DNA of 64,000 nt from Georgenia daeguensis (lineage in GTDB: Bacteria > Actinomycetota > Actinomycetes > Actinomycetales > Actinomycetaceae). The stretch is from contig NZ_BAABBA010000008.1 of the NCBI RefSeq assembly GCF_039537705.1, positions 62,001 to 126,000 of the forward strand, written 5' to 3'. The notes beneath the pieces were generated by a model. The model saw only the letters and a program-made list of their open reading frames with translations, searched no databases and had not been told where the DNA came from. Positions 1 through 8,503 of the stretch are shown piece after piece (the first letter of the stretch is position 1; each line of letters begins with the position of its first letter). A program made the position numbers and the translations under genes.

Positions 1-63
1 GGCGGGGCCGAGCCGCCGACGTCAGCCCGGTGCGGGCGAGCTCCGCGGCTCTGACGCCTCTGG

Positions 64-420
64 TCACGCCCCGCCGGGCAGGGAGCCGTAGTACGCGGCG
101 ACCTCCGCGCGGTACCCCGGGTCGTCGAACCGGGTGCCGCTGCGGCGCCGCGGAGCGCCCTCGATCTGCTCACGCGTGAGCGGGACGTGGAGGCACCGCT
201 CCTCGGGGTCGATGCGCTTGACCGCCCCCGCGGGGAGCAGCGTCATGTGGCCGAAGAACACCGGGCCGCTACCGACCACGATCGCGCCCTCCCCGGCGTC
301 GAGGGAGGCGTCGTCGACCGTGCCGACGTCGCCGTCCCGCGCCCGTACGGCCCAGCCCACGAGGCTCTCGACGTCCTGGTCGCCGTCGCGGAACGCCCAT
401 GCCTGCCAGGTCTGTGCCAT
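64..420 (-). CDS. PRC-barrel domain protein
   Basis: A 118-residue protein whose residues about 15-80 have the PRC-barrel pattern: a small beta-barrel beginning VGWAVRARDGDVGTVDD and ending in a short strand region with LLPAGAVKRIDPEE. PRC-barrel proteins are soluble adaptors, found alone or fused to RNA-processing and photosynthetic-reaction-centre proteins; no enzymatic role can be inferred. The start at 420 is chosen because a GGGGGAGA ribosome-binding sequence precedes it, and the upstream in-frame extension is low-complexity Arg-rich. It is a paralogue of the next gene on the same strand (587-982), with the same order of motifs and a similar Tyr/Gly-rich tail (YYGSLPGG versus YYSGIYSRG). 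The pair probably arose by tandem duplication. Confidence 0.8.
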   Translation of the reverse strand: MAQTWQAWAFRDGDQDVESLVGWAVRARDGDVGTVDDASLDAGEGAIVVGSGPVFFGHMTLLPAGAVKRIDPEERCLHVPLTREQIEGAPRRRSGTRFDDPGYRAEVAAYYGSLPGGA

Positions 421-586
421 CCGTCTTCTCCCCCTCGTGCGGTCCGTGGTGCCTCTCCCACCGTCGCCGCCGTGCCCGGCCGGCGCAACACGAGCGCCAC
501 GCGACGGCCTCCGCCCCGGCGACCGGAGCAGACGCAGGAGGGCGGTCCGGCCGACGCCGGACCGCCCCGTCGTCACACCATCCCGG

Positions 587-982
587 TCAGATGCCCCCGC
601 CCGTCGTGCCGGGCGGCATCCCGCGGCTGTAGATGCCGCTGTAGTACCCGCCGACCCGGTCGCGATAGCCCGCGTCGGTGAGGTCCGCGCCCTCGTCGAG
701 CTCGGGCGAGTCCTTGATCTGGCCCTTGGTCAGGTCCACGTAGACCGACTCGTCGTCCCAGTCGACACGCTGGACCGTCCCCGCCGGGAGCAGGACCTTG
801 CGCCCGAAGATCCAGGGACCGGTGTCGACGACGATCCGGCTGGCCCCCACGTCGAGCGTCGCCTCGTCGACCTTGCCGATGTCGCCGTCCGTGGCGTGAA
901 CCTTGAAGCCCACCAGGCTCGCGCCCTCGCGCATGCCGCCGACCTCGTTACGGAAGGTCCAGGCGTCCCACGTCGCACTCAT
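587..982 (-). CDS. PRC-barrel domain protein
   Basis: A 131-residue PRC-barrel domain protein, paralogous to the gene at 64-420. Residues about 22-85 carry the barrel (LVGFKVHATDGDIGKVDEA, then VLLPAGTVQRVDWDD). The C-terminus is short and Gly/Tyr-rich. A near-perfect ribosome-binding site (GAGGAGG, spaced from ATG at 982) supports the start. The two genes lie head to tail about 170 bp apart, so each may have its own promoter. Stress-related PRC-barrel proteins are common in actinobacteria, but nothing here shows the role. Confidence 0.82.
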   Translation of the reverse strand: MSATWDAWTFRNEVGGMREGASLVGFKVHATDGDIGKVDEATLDVGASRIVVDTGPWIFGRKVLLPAGTVQRVDWDDESVYVDLTKGQIKDSPELDEGADLTDAGYRDRVGGYYSGIYSRGMPPGTTGGGI

Positions 983-1113
983 CGAAACCTCCTCGTGCGA
1001 AGACGCGGGGGCGCGGGCGCGTCCCTTCTCGCGTCCTCGTACCCACGATGGACCCGGGACGGGAGAGCGGCAACCGCTCGGCCCTCACCCTGACGGGCTC
1101 GCGGCGATGCACC

Positions 1114-2004
1114 TCAGCCCGCTGCAGGCGGGATGTGCACCCCGGCCTCGGCCAGCAGCTGAGCCGTCCGCTCCGCGTCGACGGGGCTGCCCACGGTGGG
1201 GAAACGGCCGATCGGCACCACCGAGTGGAGCACCGTGCGGTCGTACACGTGCACGAGGTTGAAACCCTGGGCGCCGTCGCGCCCGCGGGTCCCGCGCTGC
1301 GGGGTCTGGAGGTCCTGCGTGTAGCAGGTCGAGGCGGCGACGGAGACGGGGATACCGGCGAACGTCCCCGACGTGGAGTAGTGCAGGTGACCGCCCAGGA
1401 TGGCGCGCACGTCCGACCCGCGCAGCACGTCGGCCAGCGCGGCCTGGTCGCGCAGCTCCACCGTGACCGCAAGGTCCGGGACGGACGGCAGAGGCGGATG
1501 GTGGAGCGCAAGCAGGCTCCCCTCGGAGGCCGGGAGGGCGAGGACGGTCCGCAGCCACGTCAGCTGGGCCGGCTGGAGCTCGCCGTGGTGGGCCCCCGGG
1601 ACCGAGGTGTCCAGGACGACCAACCGCAGGCCACCGAGCATGACGACGTGGTCGTACGGCTCTCCCGTCGGGGGCAGGTCGAGAAGTTCCTGGCGCAGCC
1701 GCACCCGGTCGTCGTGGTTGCCCACCACCCACACGATCCGGGCGCCGATCCGCGCGGCCACAGGTTCGACGACGGACCGCAGGTCGCGGTAGGCGTCGGT
1801 CGCACCGGTGTCCGCCAGGTCTCCGGTGAAGATCAGGGCCTCGGGACGGACGCCCGTGGCCTCAAGCCCCTCGAGCAGCTCGGCAAGATGCGCACGCGAG
1901 TCGGCGACGCCGCCGAGCCGCTCGCCAGGAGGGACGAAGTGCGTGTCCGAGAAGTGCACCAGGAAGTGGCGGGGCCGCGGGTGCTCCGCGCGGCGCAGCG
2001 TCAT
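1114..2004 (-). CDS. metallophosphoesterase, CpdA-like 3',5'-cyclic nucleotide phosphodiesterase
   Basis: A 296-residue calcineurin-like phosphoesterase with all five metal-binding blocks: DTH (residues 20-22), GDLADTG (61-67), GNHDD (about 95-99), a His in LALHHPP and the terminal GGHLHY. The length and block spacing match the CpdA/Icc class III cyclic-nucleotide phosphodiesterases, which are cytoplasmic and use two metal ions (commonly Fe/Mn). cAMP hydrolysis is inferred from family; other phosphodiesters are possible. It is transcribed alone. A Crp/GlxR-like site near 19.3 kb in this window makes cAMP metabolism relevant, but the link is only inferential. Confidence 0.85.
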   Translation of the reverse strand: MTLRRAEHPRPRHFLVHFSDTHFVPPGERLGGVADSRAHLAELLEGLEATGVRPEALIFTGDLADTGATDAYRDLRSVVEPVAARIGARIVWVVGNHDDRVRLRQELLDLPPTGEPYDHVVMLGGLRLVVLDTSVPGAHHGELQPAQLTWLRTVLALPASEGSLLALHHPPLPSVPDLAVTVELRDQAALADVLRGSDVRAILGGHLHYSTSGTFAGIPVSVAASTCYTQDLQTPQRGTRGRDGAQGFNLVHVYDRTVLHSVVPIGRFPTVGSPVDAERTAQLLAEAGVHIPPAAG

Positions 2005-2147
2005 AGAGGCACTTCGCTCGGACCACCGGCGTGCCCTGGCACGACGGCGCCGGGCAGCAGCTCGCGGTCCACGGCGATCGTCATGGACACCAGTGTGAGG
2101 TCCGCCGCTGTGCGGCGTCGTGCCGAGACTGCACGGCGTGGACCGCC

Positions 2148-2181
2148 AGCGGTGCCGGTCGGCTCGACGACCGGCACCGCT
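2148..2181 (-). terminator. GC-rich hairpin, likely terminator of the 2190-2918 gene
   Basis: A perfect 14-bp inverted repeat (AGCGGTGCCGGTCG and its complement) with a 6-nt loop lies 8 nt beyond the stop of the minus-strand gene. There is no T tract, as is usual for high-GC actinobacterial terminators. Confidence 0.6.
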
Positions 2182-2189
2182 CCGGGACG

Positions 2190-2918
2190 TCAGCGGAACA
2201 TGGCCGGGAACCGGGCGATGATGCCGCTGCTCAGGGTGTCCGCCATGTCCAGGACGTGCAGGTGCGCGGCGTCGTAGTCGGCGACGGAGGCCGCGTAGCT
2301 GCCGCCGAGCTCGTTCGCCGCCTCGCTGAACGTCTGGTCGAGGTGCGTGGCCATGCCGGCGCGCATCTCGTCGGCGGGCCAGTGACGCGGGTCCGCCTCG
2401 CCGAGGAAGTTGCCGATGTCGTCGCCGTTGGCGGCCCAGCGCGCCCGCGCGTCCGCGAGCGCGTCGCCGTCCCCGGCCCTGGCCGCCTGGAGGATGTCCA
2501 CGGCGATGAGGATGTGGTCGGTGAGCAGGGCGGTGAGCTGGTCGCCGGCCTCCTCGCCGTAGTAGGGCTTGATGGCGTCACCGATGTCGACCTGGTTCTG
2601 CAGGAGCCGGTCGGCGGTGGCCGGGAAGGACGGCGAGTCCGCGGCGAAGGTGACGATGGCCAGCCGGGTCCAGCTGACGTGGTCCTCCCAGAGCTTGCGC
2701 ATGTCGTCGTGGAACGCCTGCTGCGCCGCCGTGCGCGGGACTGTGCCCGCGTCGTGCCCGTGCCCGTGCGTGGAGCTCGCGAGGGCCGGCGTCCGCGGCG
2801 CGGCGTCGGCCCCGAGGCGGGGAAGCCACCACGCGGCGAGGCCGACGACGATCGCGAGCACGAGCGCCCCGATCACCTGGAACGGGTGCCTGCTGGTCCG
2901 TGCGGGGTTACCGTTCAT
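2190..2918 (-). CDS. membrane-anchored all-helical protein of unknown function
   Basis: A 242-residue protein. Residues about 13-33 form one membrane segment (VIGALVLAIVVGLAAWWL), followed by a short Pro/Ala/His-rich linker containing HGHGH and an alpha-helical extracytoplasmic domain of about 180 residues. The domain begins at AFHDDMRKLWEDHVSWTR and contains NQVDIGDAIKPYYGEEAG, DHILIAVDIL and a His-rich AAHLHVLDMAD near the end. I recognise it as a widespread uncharacterised family of actinobacteria and proteobacteria, sometimes mislabelled glycosyltransferase. The recurring Asp/His/Glu in helices could bind metal, but that is speculative. ATG at 2918 is preceded by AGGTGAG. It is divergent from the sigma-factor gene at 2981, with only 62 bp between the starts. 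Confidence 0.72.
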   Translation of the reverse strand: MNGNPARTSRHPFQVIGALVLAIVVGLAAWWLPRLGADAAPRTPALASSTHGHGHDAGTVPRTAAQQAFHDDMRKLWEDHVSWTRLAIVTFAADSPSFPATADRLLQNQVDIGDAIKPYYGEEAGDQLTALLTDHILIAVDILQAARAGDGDALADARARWAANGDDIGNFLGEADPRHWPADEMRAGMATHLDQTFSEAANELGGSYAASVADYDAAHLHVLDMADTLSSGIIARFPAMFR

Positions 2919-2980
2919 CTCACCTGTCCTGTTCTCTTGGTCGGATCGCCCCTCGCCGGGCGGGTCTGGGGCGCTGGAAC

Positions 2981-3658
2981 GTGACACAGGAGTTGGCGTC
3001 CGAGGGGACGACGGTCTTACCTGCCGGGGCGAGGTCGCTCGACGACGCCGTGCCGCTGGACTGGGTGGCCACGCTGCGAGTTCCGGGGCCGGAGCGTGAC
3101 CGGGCGCTGGCGACGCTGCACGCCCTGCTGGAGCGGGCGGCCCGGCATCAGGTGCACCGGATGCGGCACCTGCTCGGGGCCGGGGACCGCGCCACCGTCG
3201 ACGAGCTGACGACGGCCGCGGCCGACGGCGCCCTCGCCGCGTTGCTGGCCAAGCTCGACACCTTCGAGGGCCGCAGCCTCTTCACGACCTGGGCCTACAA
3301 GTTCGCCATCCTGGAGGCGGCCACCGAGGTCCGCCGTCGAGCGTGGTCCGGGCGCGAGGTGAGCCTGGAAGGGGGCGAGCGGCTGACCGATCCCGCCCCC
3401 GGCCCGGAGCAGCTGGTCCTCGCGCACGACCTCGCCGACGCGGTCAGCCTCGCCCTCGACGAGGCCCTGACCGAGCACCAACGACGCGTCGCCGTCGCCC
3501 TCCTCGTCGAGCAGGTGCCCGTCGACGTCCTCGCCGACCGGCTCGGCACTACCCGGGGCGCGCTGTACAAGACGCTCCACGACGCCCGCCGGCGCATCCG
3601 TGCCCATCTGACCGCCGCCGGTTACCTCCCCGCCACGTCCCGGACAGGTGCGCGATGA
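2981..3658 (+). CDS. ECF-type RNA polymerase sigma factor
   Basis: A 225-residue sigma-70 family protein. Region 2 is seen at about residues 40-125 (helical, ending TTWAYKFAILEAATEVRRR). Region 4 is at about 155-215, with the helix-turn-helix VDVLADRLGTTRGALYKTLHD. There is no region 1.1 or 3, so it belongs to the extracytoplasmic-function group. I place the start at the GTG at 2981, because the sequence upstream in frame lies in the divergent promoter region; the ribosome-binding site is weak. The next gene starts inside its stop codon (ATGA overlap at 3655-3658) and encodes a probable zinc anti-sigma factor, the usual arrangement for a cotranscribed sigma/anti-sigma switch. Confidence 0.88.
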   Translation: MTQELASEGTTVLPAGARSLDDAVPLDWVATLRVPGPERDRALATLHALLERAARHQVHRMRHLLGAGDRATVDELTTAAADGALAALLAKLDTFEGRSLFTTWAYKFAILEAATEVRRRAWSGREVSLEGGERLTDPAPGPEQLVLAHDLADAVSLALDEALTEHQRRVAVALLVEQVPVDVLADRLGTTRGALYKTLHDARRRIRAHLTAAGYLPATSRTGAR

Positions 3659-3933
3659 ACCCCGAGCGTCCCCGGCTGACCGAGCAGACCGCACGCCTCT
3701 TCGCGCTGCGGACGGAGCCGTGGCTCTCCTGCGAGGACTGCTTCGACCGCATGGACACCTTCGCGGAGGAGCTGCTGACCCGACCAGGCGCGGACGACCT
3801 GGCGATGCGGGTCCACGTCGCCGGCTGCCCGGCGTGCGCGGAGGAGCTGGAGTCGCTGGTCGAGCTCGTGGCGCAGGAGAACGGACTGGACGCCGCGCCG
3901 GCTCTGCGTCGCCTGCACGAGCCGGTCGGCTGA
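3655..3933 (+). CDS. putative zinc-binding anti-sigma factor (ZAS-like)
   Basis: A 92-residue soluble protein translationally coupled to the sigma factor by an ATGA overlap. It contains HVAGCPAC (residues about 55-62), the HxxxCxxC arrangement of zinc-binding anti-sigma domains, plus an upstream CEDC pair. There is no membrane segment, so it would be a cytoplasmic, possibly redox-responsive regulator like RsrA. The function is inferred from the motif and the gene order; direct binding to the sigma factor is unproven. Confidence 0.75.
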   Translation: MNPERPRLTEQTARLFALRTEPWLSCEDCFDRMDTFAEELLTRPGADDLAMRVHVAGCPACAEELESLVELVAQENGLDAAPALRRLHEPVG

Positions 3934-3943
3934 CTGCCGCCGC

Positions 3944-4657
3944 CTAGCCTGCGGCCCGCTCCCGCGACGGCCCCACGACCGGCCGGTGCGGGATCGACGA
4001 CGCGACCGCGAGGGTCAGCACGGAGACACCCCCCAGCAGCCCCGCCCAGGCGCCTCGCGGCGTGGTCAGCGCGAGGTCGTCGCCGCCCACCCCGGGCGCC
4101 GAGAGGACGACGCCCGCGGCGATCAGGAGCACGAAGAGTCCGCTGACCAGCCGCGCCCAGCGCGACCCCCGGCGCGAGAGCGCGAACCCGCCGGCCATGC
4201 CGGTCAGCGCGAACGCCACCGCTCCACCCCCGAGCCCCTGGGTGAGGAACGCGACGATCGCGCCCGGGAGCAGCAGGGGCGCGATCGCGAGCGCGAGCGG
4301 GGCGAGTGCCAGCCAGCGCCAGTGGCGACGGCCGCCCGTGCGGCGCAGGTACTCCGCCCAGCCGAGGAGGGCACCGGTCACCGCGCCCGGCAGCAGCAGG
4401 GCGGCGAACGTGCCGGCCCACCCGAAAGCTGACTCCTGCCCTGCGAGCGCGACCATGTACCCCCGCAGCCCCGCCGCCCAGGCGAGACCGAACAGGGCGC
4501 CGACGGCGACTGCCGCGGGCGCGGTCTCGGGCGGGACTCCTGATGGCGGGACCTCTGGCGCCGGCACGGCCGGGCGCGAGGAGTTGGCGCCCGACCTGCC
4601 CGTGGCATCGGGTCTCGGTACGGCATCGGGCGTCGGTGCGGCGAGCGAGCCGGTCAT
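3944..4657 (-). CDS. multi-pass membrane protein of unknown function
   Basis: A 237-residue protein with an Ala/Pro-rich cytoplasmic N-terminus (about 45 residues) followed by five or six hydrophobic segments, for example AVAVGALFGLAWAAGLRGYM, FAALLLPGAVTGALLGW, WLALAPLALAIAPLLLPGAI and LVSGLFVLLIAAGVVL. The start at 4657 has a strong GGGAGG ribosome-binding site. It is convergent with the anti-sigma gene, with 10 bp between the stops. I do not recognise a family. Confidence 0.7.
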   Translation of the reverse strand: MTGSLAAPTPDAVPRPDATGRSGANSSRPAVPAPEVPPSGVPPETAPAAVAVGALFGLAWAAGLRGYMVALAGQESAFGWAGTFAALLLPGAVTGALLGWAEYLRRTGGRRHWRWLALAPLALAIAPLLLPGAIVAFLTQGLGGGAVAFALTGMAGGFALSRRGSRWARLVSGLFVLLIAAGVVLSAPGVGGDDLALTTPRGAWAGLLGGVSVLTLAVASSIPHRPVVGPSRERAAG

Positions 4658-4925
4658 GGCACACCTCCCGGGGGCGGCCGGCGACAGCGGCGCCACCGCG
4701 CGTCACCGCCGGTACGGGGACAAGCGTCCTCCGCCGAAGGCCGGACGTCGAGATCCCCGACCGTGCCCGCACCGGACGGTCCGCGACCTGTTAGCACGCC
4801 CCGCCGGCGGCGTCTACGATCAAGTTTCCCTGCCGGGGGCGCTGGTCCACGGGCGCGTGACGCCCGTGCCAGACAGCAGGTGTCCGGGGCACAGCGTGGC
4901 GGGAACGCTCCCGCTCAGGAGGTGC

Positions 4926-7064
4926 ATGGTGACTCTCGCATGGAACTTCGCCGGATCGCCGGGCGGCGTCACGGCGGGCGCGGTGACGCTCATCGAAGGC
5001 TCATCCTTCTGCCTCTCCGAGGCGTCGGGGGACATCACGCCCGGATCCGTCCAGGGACTGTTCCTGCGCGACACGCGGGTGCTCTCGCGCTGGGAGCTCC
5101 GCCTCGACGGCGACCCGGTGGAACCGCTCACCGTGCTGACGGAAGAGACGTACCGGGGCGTGTTCATCGGCCGGGCGATGCCGCGGGCCGGGCTGGCCGA
5201 CTCGACGATCCTGGTGGAGCGTCACCGCTACGTCGGCGCGGGCATGCGCGAGGACATCGTGGTGCGCAACCTCGGGCAGGAGACCGCAGCTTTCGCGATG
5301 GTGCTGCACGTCGACGCCGACTTCGGGGACCTGTTCGAGGTCAAGCAGGGGCACGTCGAGAGCCGCGGCGAGCACGCCATCCAGCACACCGACAACGAGC
5401 TGCACCTCACCCGCCGGTGGCAGGGGCACAGCCGCGGGGCCGTCATCTCGGCGACGGGTGCGTCCGTCTCCCCGGACACGCTCACCTTCCGGGTCGTGGT
5501 GCCCGCTCGCGGGCAGTGGAGCACCTCGATCCACGTCCTGCCCGTGATCGACGGGGTCCGGCCGGCCCCCACGTTCCCGGAGGACCAGCCCGTCACGAGG
5601 ACGCTGCCGGCGGTCCGCCGCACGGCCTGGCGAGAAGAGACACCGACGATCACGGTGCCCAACCTGGTGGTGCAGAACATCCTGCGCACCAGCGGCCGTG
5701 ACCTGGAGTCCCTGCGCATCCACGACCCCGCCAACCCGGACGCGGTGGCGGTCGCCGCCGGCGCGCCGTGGTTCATGGCTCTCTTCGGCCGGGACTCCAT
5801 CCTCACGGCGCTGATGACCCTGTCGATCAACCCCTCCCTGGCGCTCGGCACCGCGGAGGCCCTCGCGCGGTTCCAGGGCGTCGGTGAGGACCCGGTGACC
5901 GAGGAGCAGCCCGGCCGGATCCTGCACGAGATGCGGTTCGGCGTCGACGCCACCGACGCGCTCGGCGGCAACATCTACTACGGCACGGCCGACGCGACCC
6001 CGCTCTTCGTCATCCTGGTCGGCGAGCTCCTCCGCTGGGGCGCCGACCCGGACAGGGTGCGGGCGCTGATCCCCCATGTCGACCGGGCGCTGGAGTGGGT
6101 GGAGCACTACGGCGACCGGGACGGTGACGGGTTCGTCGAGTACCAGCGGATCACCGACCGGGGCCTCGTCAACCAGGGGTGGAAGGACTCTCACGACGGC
6201 GTCACGGACGCCGCGGGCCGCATCCCCCACGGCCCCATCGCGCTGGTCGAGGTCCAGGGGTACGTCTACGGCGCCTACCGGGCCCGGGCCCTGCTCGCCG
6301 AGGCGCTCGAGAACGACCCCGAGACCGCCCACCGGTTCCGCGAACGCGCCGCCATGCTTCGCGAGCGGTTCGAGGAGGCTTTCTGGCTGCCCGGCCGCGG
6401 CTGGTACGCCATCGCCCTCGACGGCGACAAGAAGGCCGTCGACTCGCTCTCCTCCAACATCGGGCACGCCCTCTGGGCGGGCATCGTCGCCCGGGAGCAC
6501 GCGGCCCAGGTGGCCGACCAGCTGCTGTCCCCGGACATGTTCACCGGCTGGGGCGTGCGCACCCTCGCCAGCTCGATGGGCGCGTACAACCCCATGAGCT
6601 ACCACATCGGCTCCGTGTGGCCGCACGACAACGCGATCATCGCCACGGGGCTGCGGCGCTACGGCTTCGTCGACCACGCCACCCGCGTCGCCCGCGCGCT
6701 CCTCGGGGCCGCCGCCGAGTTCGGCGGCCGCCTGCCGGAGCTCATGTGCGGCTTCGACCGCACGGAGTACGCGCGGCCGGTGCCGTACCCGGCCGCCTGC
6801 TCCCCGCAGGCCTGGGCCGCCGCGGCACCGGTCGAGCTGACCCGGGTGCTGCTGGGGGCGCAGCCCTGCTTCCCGCACCAGCACCTGCGCCTGGACCCGC
6901 ACCTGCCGGCCGAGCTCCAGCCCCTGACCGTTCACGGCGTCCGGCTCGGCTCCGCGACCGTCGACCTCGAGGTTCGTGACGATCGCGCCACGGTCACCGG
7001 ACTCCCCGAGGGCGTCAGCGTGAGCGCCGAACCGTGCCCCTGCGGCGATCTGCAGACCGTCTGA
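4926..7064 (+). CDS. amylo-alpha-1,6-glucosidase-like (glycogen debranching) glycosidase
   Basis: A 712-residue cytoplasmic protein with two parts. The N-terminal beta-rich domain (about 20-220) is of the glycogen-debranching N-terminal type (GSSFCLSEASGDITPG, FLRDTRVLSRWEL). The (alpha/alpha)6 catalytic barrel (about 260-640) carries PWFMALFGRDSILTALM, DGFVEYQ, NQGWKDSHD and a C-terminal SVWPHDNAIIA. This is the MGH1/AmyE-like group common in actinobacteria, annotated amylo-alpha-1,6-glucosidase; the true substrate may be another alpha-glucoside. The start ATG at 4926 is preceded by AGGAGG at ideal spacing. The GT4 gene downstream (143-bp gap) suggests a shared role in carbohydrate metabolism. 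Confidence 0.85.
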   Translation: MVTLAWNFAGSPGGVTAGAVTLIEGSSFCLSEASGDITPGSVQGLFLRDTRVLSRWELRLDGDPVEPLTVLTEETYRGVFIGRAMPRAGLADSTILVERHRYVGAGMREDIVVRNLGQETAAFAMVLHVDADFGDLFEVKQGHVESRGEHAIQHTDNELHLTRRWQGHSRGAVISATGASVSPDTLTFRVVVPARGQWSTSIHVLPVIDGVRPAPTFPEDQPVTRTLPAVRRTAWREETPTITVPNLVVQNILRTSGRDLESLRIHDPANPDAVAVAAGAPWFMALFGRDSILTALMTLSINPSLALGTAEALARFQGVGEDPVTEEQPGRILHEMRFGVDATDALGGNIYYGTADATPLFVILVGELLRWGADPDRVRALIPHVDRALEWVEHYGDRDGDGFVEYQRITDRGLVNQGWKDSHDGVTDAAGRIPHGPIALVEVQGYVYGAYRARALLAEALENDPETAHRFRERAAMLRERFEEAFWLPGRGWYAIALDGDKKAVDSLSSNIGHALWAGIVAREHAAQVADQLLSPDMFTGWGVRTLASSMGAYNPMSYHIGSVWPHDNAIIATGLRRYGFVDHATRVARALLGAAAEFGGRLPELMCGFDRTEYARPVPYPAACSPQAWAAAAPVELTRVLLGAQPCFPHQHLRLDPHLPAELQPLTVHGVRLGSATVDLEVRDDRATVTGLPEGVSVSAEPCPCGDLQTV

Positions 7065-7207
7065 GGAGCCGGCGGCGGGGACGCCGCGAGACGGGACAGC
7101 CGGACATCAGAAGAGAGTCGACGCTGCGGGTGAAGGCCGGCGGCGGTGCCCCCCGGACACCCGGGTGCCGCGCGGGCATGTTGAACATTCCTGAGGGAGG
7201 GAATGCA

Positions 7208-8488
7208 GTGGACACGCTACGCATCGCCATGGTCGCACCTCCGTTCTTCGAGCTGCCCCCCACCGGGTACGGCGGCATCGAGCTCGTGGTCGCCGACCTC
7301 ATCGACACCCTGGTCGAGCGCGGCCACGAGGTCACCCTCATCGGCGCCGGCCGCAACGGGACCAGGGCGCAGTTCCGCCGCACCTACGCCGAGCCTCAGC
7401 ACGCCCGGCTGGGCGAGCCGTTGCCCGAGGCGGTCCACGCCGCCGCGGCGGCGCAGATCCTCGACCGCCTCGACGTCGACGTCATCCATGACCACACGCT
7501 GCTCGGCCCGCTTCAGGCGCGCGGGCGCGTGACCCCGACGGTGGTGACGGTGCACGGGCCGGTCGTCGGCGAGCCGGCCGTCTACTACCGGCTGGTGGGC
7601 GGCACCACCCACCTCGTGGCGATCTCGCACGCCCAGCGCTCGTTCGCGCCGCAGCTGAGCTGGGTCGGCACCGTTCACAACGCCATCGACCCGGGACGCT
7701 GCACCTTCCGCGCCGAGAAGGAGGACTGGGTGCTGTTCCTGGGGAGGTGCACCCCGGACAAGGGGATGCACCTGGCGATCGACGTCGCCCGGGCTGCCGG
7801 GCGGCCGATCAAGCTCGCCGCCAAGTGCCAGGAACCGCCTGAGCAGGCCTACTTCGAGGCAGAGATCCGACCGCGTCTCGGCGACGGCGTGGAGTGGCTC
7901 GGGGAGATCACCGGGCAGGAGAAGCAGGACGCACTCGCCGCCGCCCGGTGCCTGCTGTTCCCGCTCCAGTGGGAGGAACCCTTCGGGATGGTGCTCGTGG
8001 AGTCGCTCGCCTCGGGCACGCCCGTGGTCACCATGCCTCGCGGTGCCGTGCCGGAGATCGTCACCGACGGGGTGACCGGGTTCGTCAGGGACCGGCTCGA
8101 GGACCTGCCCGCCGCGATCGACGCCGCAGGTGGCATCGACCCCCACCGGTGCCGGCAGGAGGTGCTCGACCGGTTCACCCCGCAGGTCATGGCGACCAGG
8201 TACGAGAAGGTGTACCGGCGCGTGCTCGACCGGACCGGCGGCGTCGCCCGCAAGGTGGCGGTGCGTGCGATCAGGGGTCGCGTCGCCGGGGCGCCCGACG
8301 CCGTCACGGCCATCGCCGGGAAGGCGCTCGGCGCGCCGGCGTCCGGCGCGGTCGCCACTGCCGTGCCCGACACTCCCCTGCCGGGAGGGGCCGGCACTGC
8401 CCTGCCCGGCGCGGTCGGCTCCCCCCGGCCTGGAGCGGTGGGCACGCCGCGGACCGGACCCGCGTCCGCCTACCCGCCGGCCTCCTAG
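7208..8488 (+). CDS. family 4 glycosyltransferase
   Basis: A 426-residue GT-B glycosyltransferase. The N-terminal glycine-rich acceptor loop is PPTGYGGIELVVADL (about residues 16-30). The GT4 donor site is seen in LFLGRCTPDKGMHLAID (about 177-195) and in the E-x7-E motif EPFGMVLVESLASGTPVV. The GTG at 7208 is taken as the start because GAGGGAGGG precedes it; an ATG 30 nt upstream (7178) has no comparable site. After about residue 365 the protein ends in a low-complexity Gly/Pro/Ala tail with repeated PGAVG and TPRTG-like units, probably disordered. It is convergent with the following gene. Donor sugar is unknown. Confidence 0.85.
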   Translation: MDTLRIAMVAPPFFELPPTGYGGIELVVADLIDTLVERGHEVTLIGAGRNGTRAQFRRTYAEPQHARLGEPLPEAVHAAAAAQILDRLDVDVIHDHTLLGPLQARGRVTPTVVTVHGPVVGEPAVYYRLVGGTTHLVAISHAQRSFAPQLSWVGTVHNAIDPGRCTFRAEKEDWVLFLGRCTPDKGMHLAIDVARAAGRPIKLAAKCQEPPEQAYFEAEIRPRLGDGVEWLGEITGQEKQDALAAARCLLFPLQWEEPFGMVLVESLASGTPVVTMPRGAVPEIVTDGVTGFVRDRLEDLPAAIDAAGGIDPHRCRQEVLDRFTPQVMATRYEKVYRRVLDRTGGVARKVAVRAIRGRVAGAPDAVTAIAGKALGAPASGAVATAVPDTPLPGGAGTALPGAVGSPRPGAVGTPRTGPASAYPPAS

Positions 8489-8503
8489 CCGACGGCAGGT
8501 CTC

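Noticed and set aside
1..63. A gene fragment at the left edge
   Set aside because: The first 63 bases show no coding pattern on either strand that I can support.
5001..6935. 644-residue minus-strand ORF opposite the glycosidase gene
   Set aside because: It is a GC-driven shadow: composition is Arg/Gly/Val/His-rich without motifs, while the plus strand carries a recognised enzyme with a ribosome-binding site.
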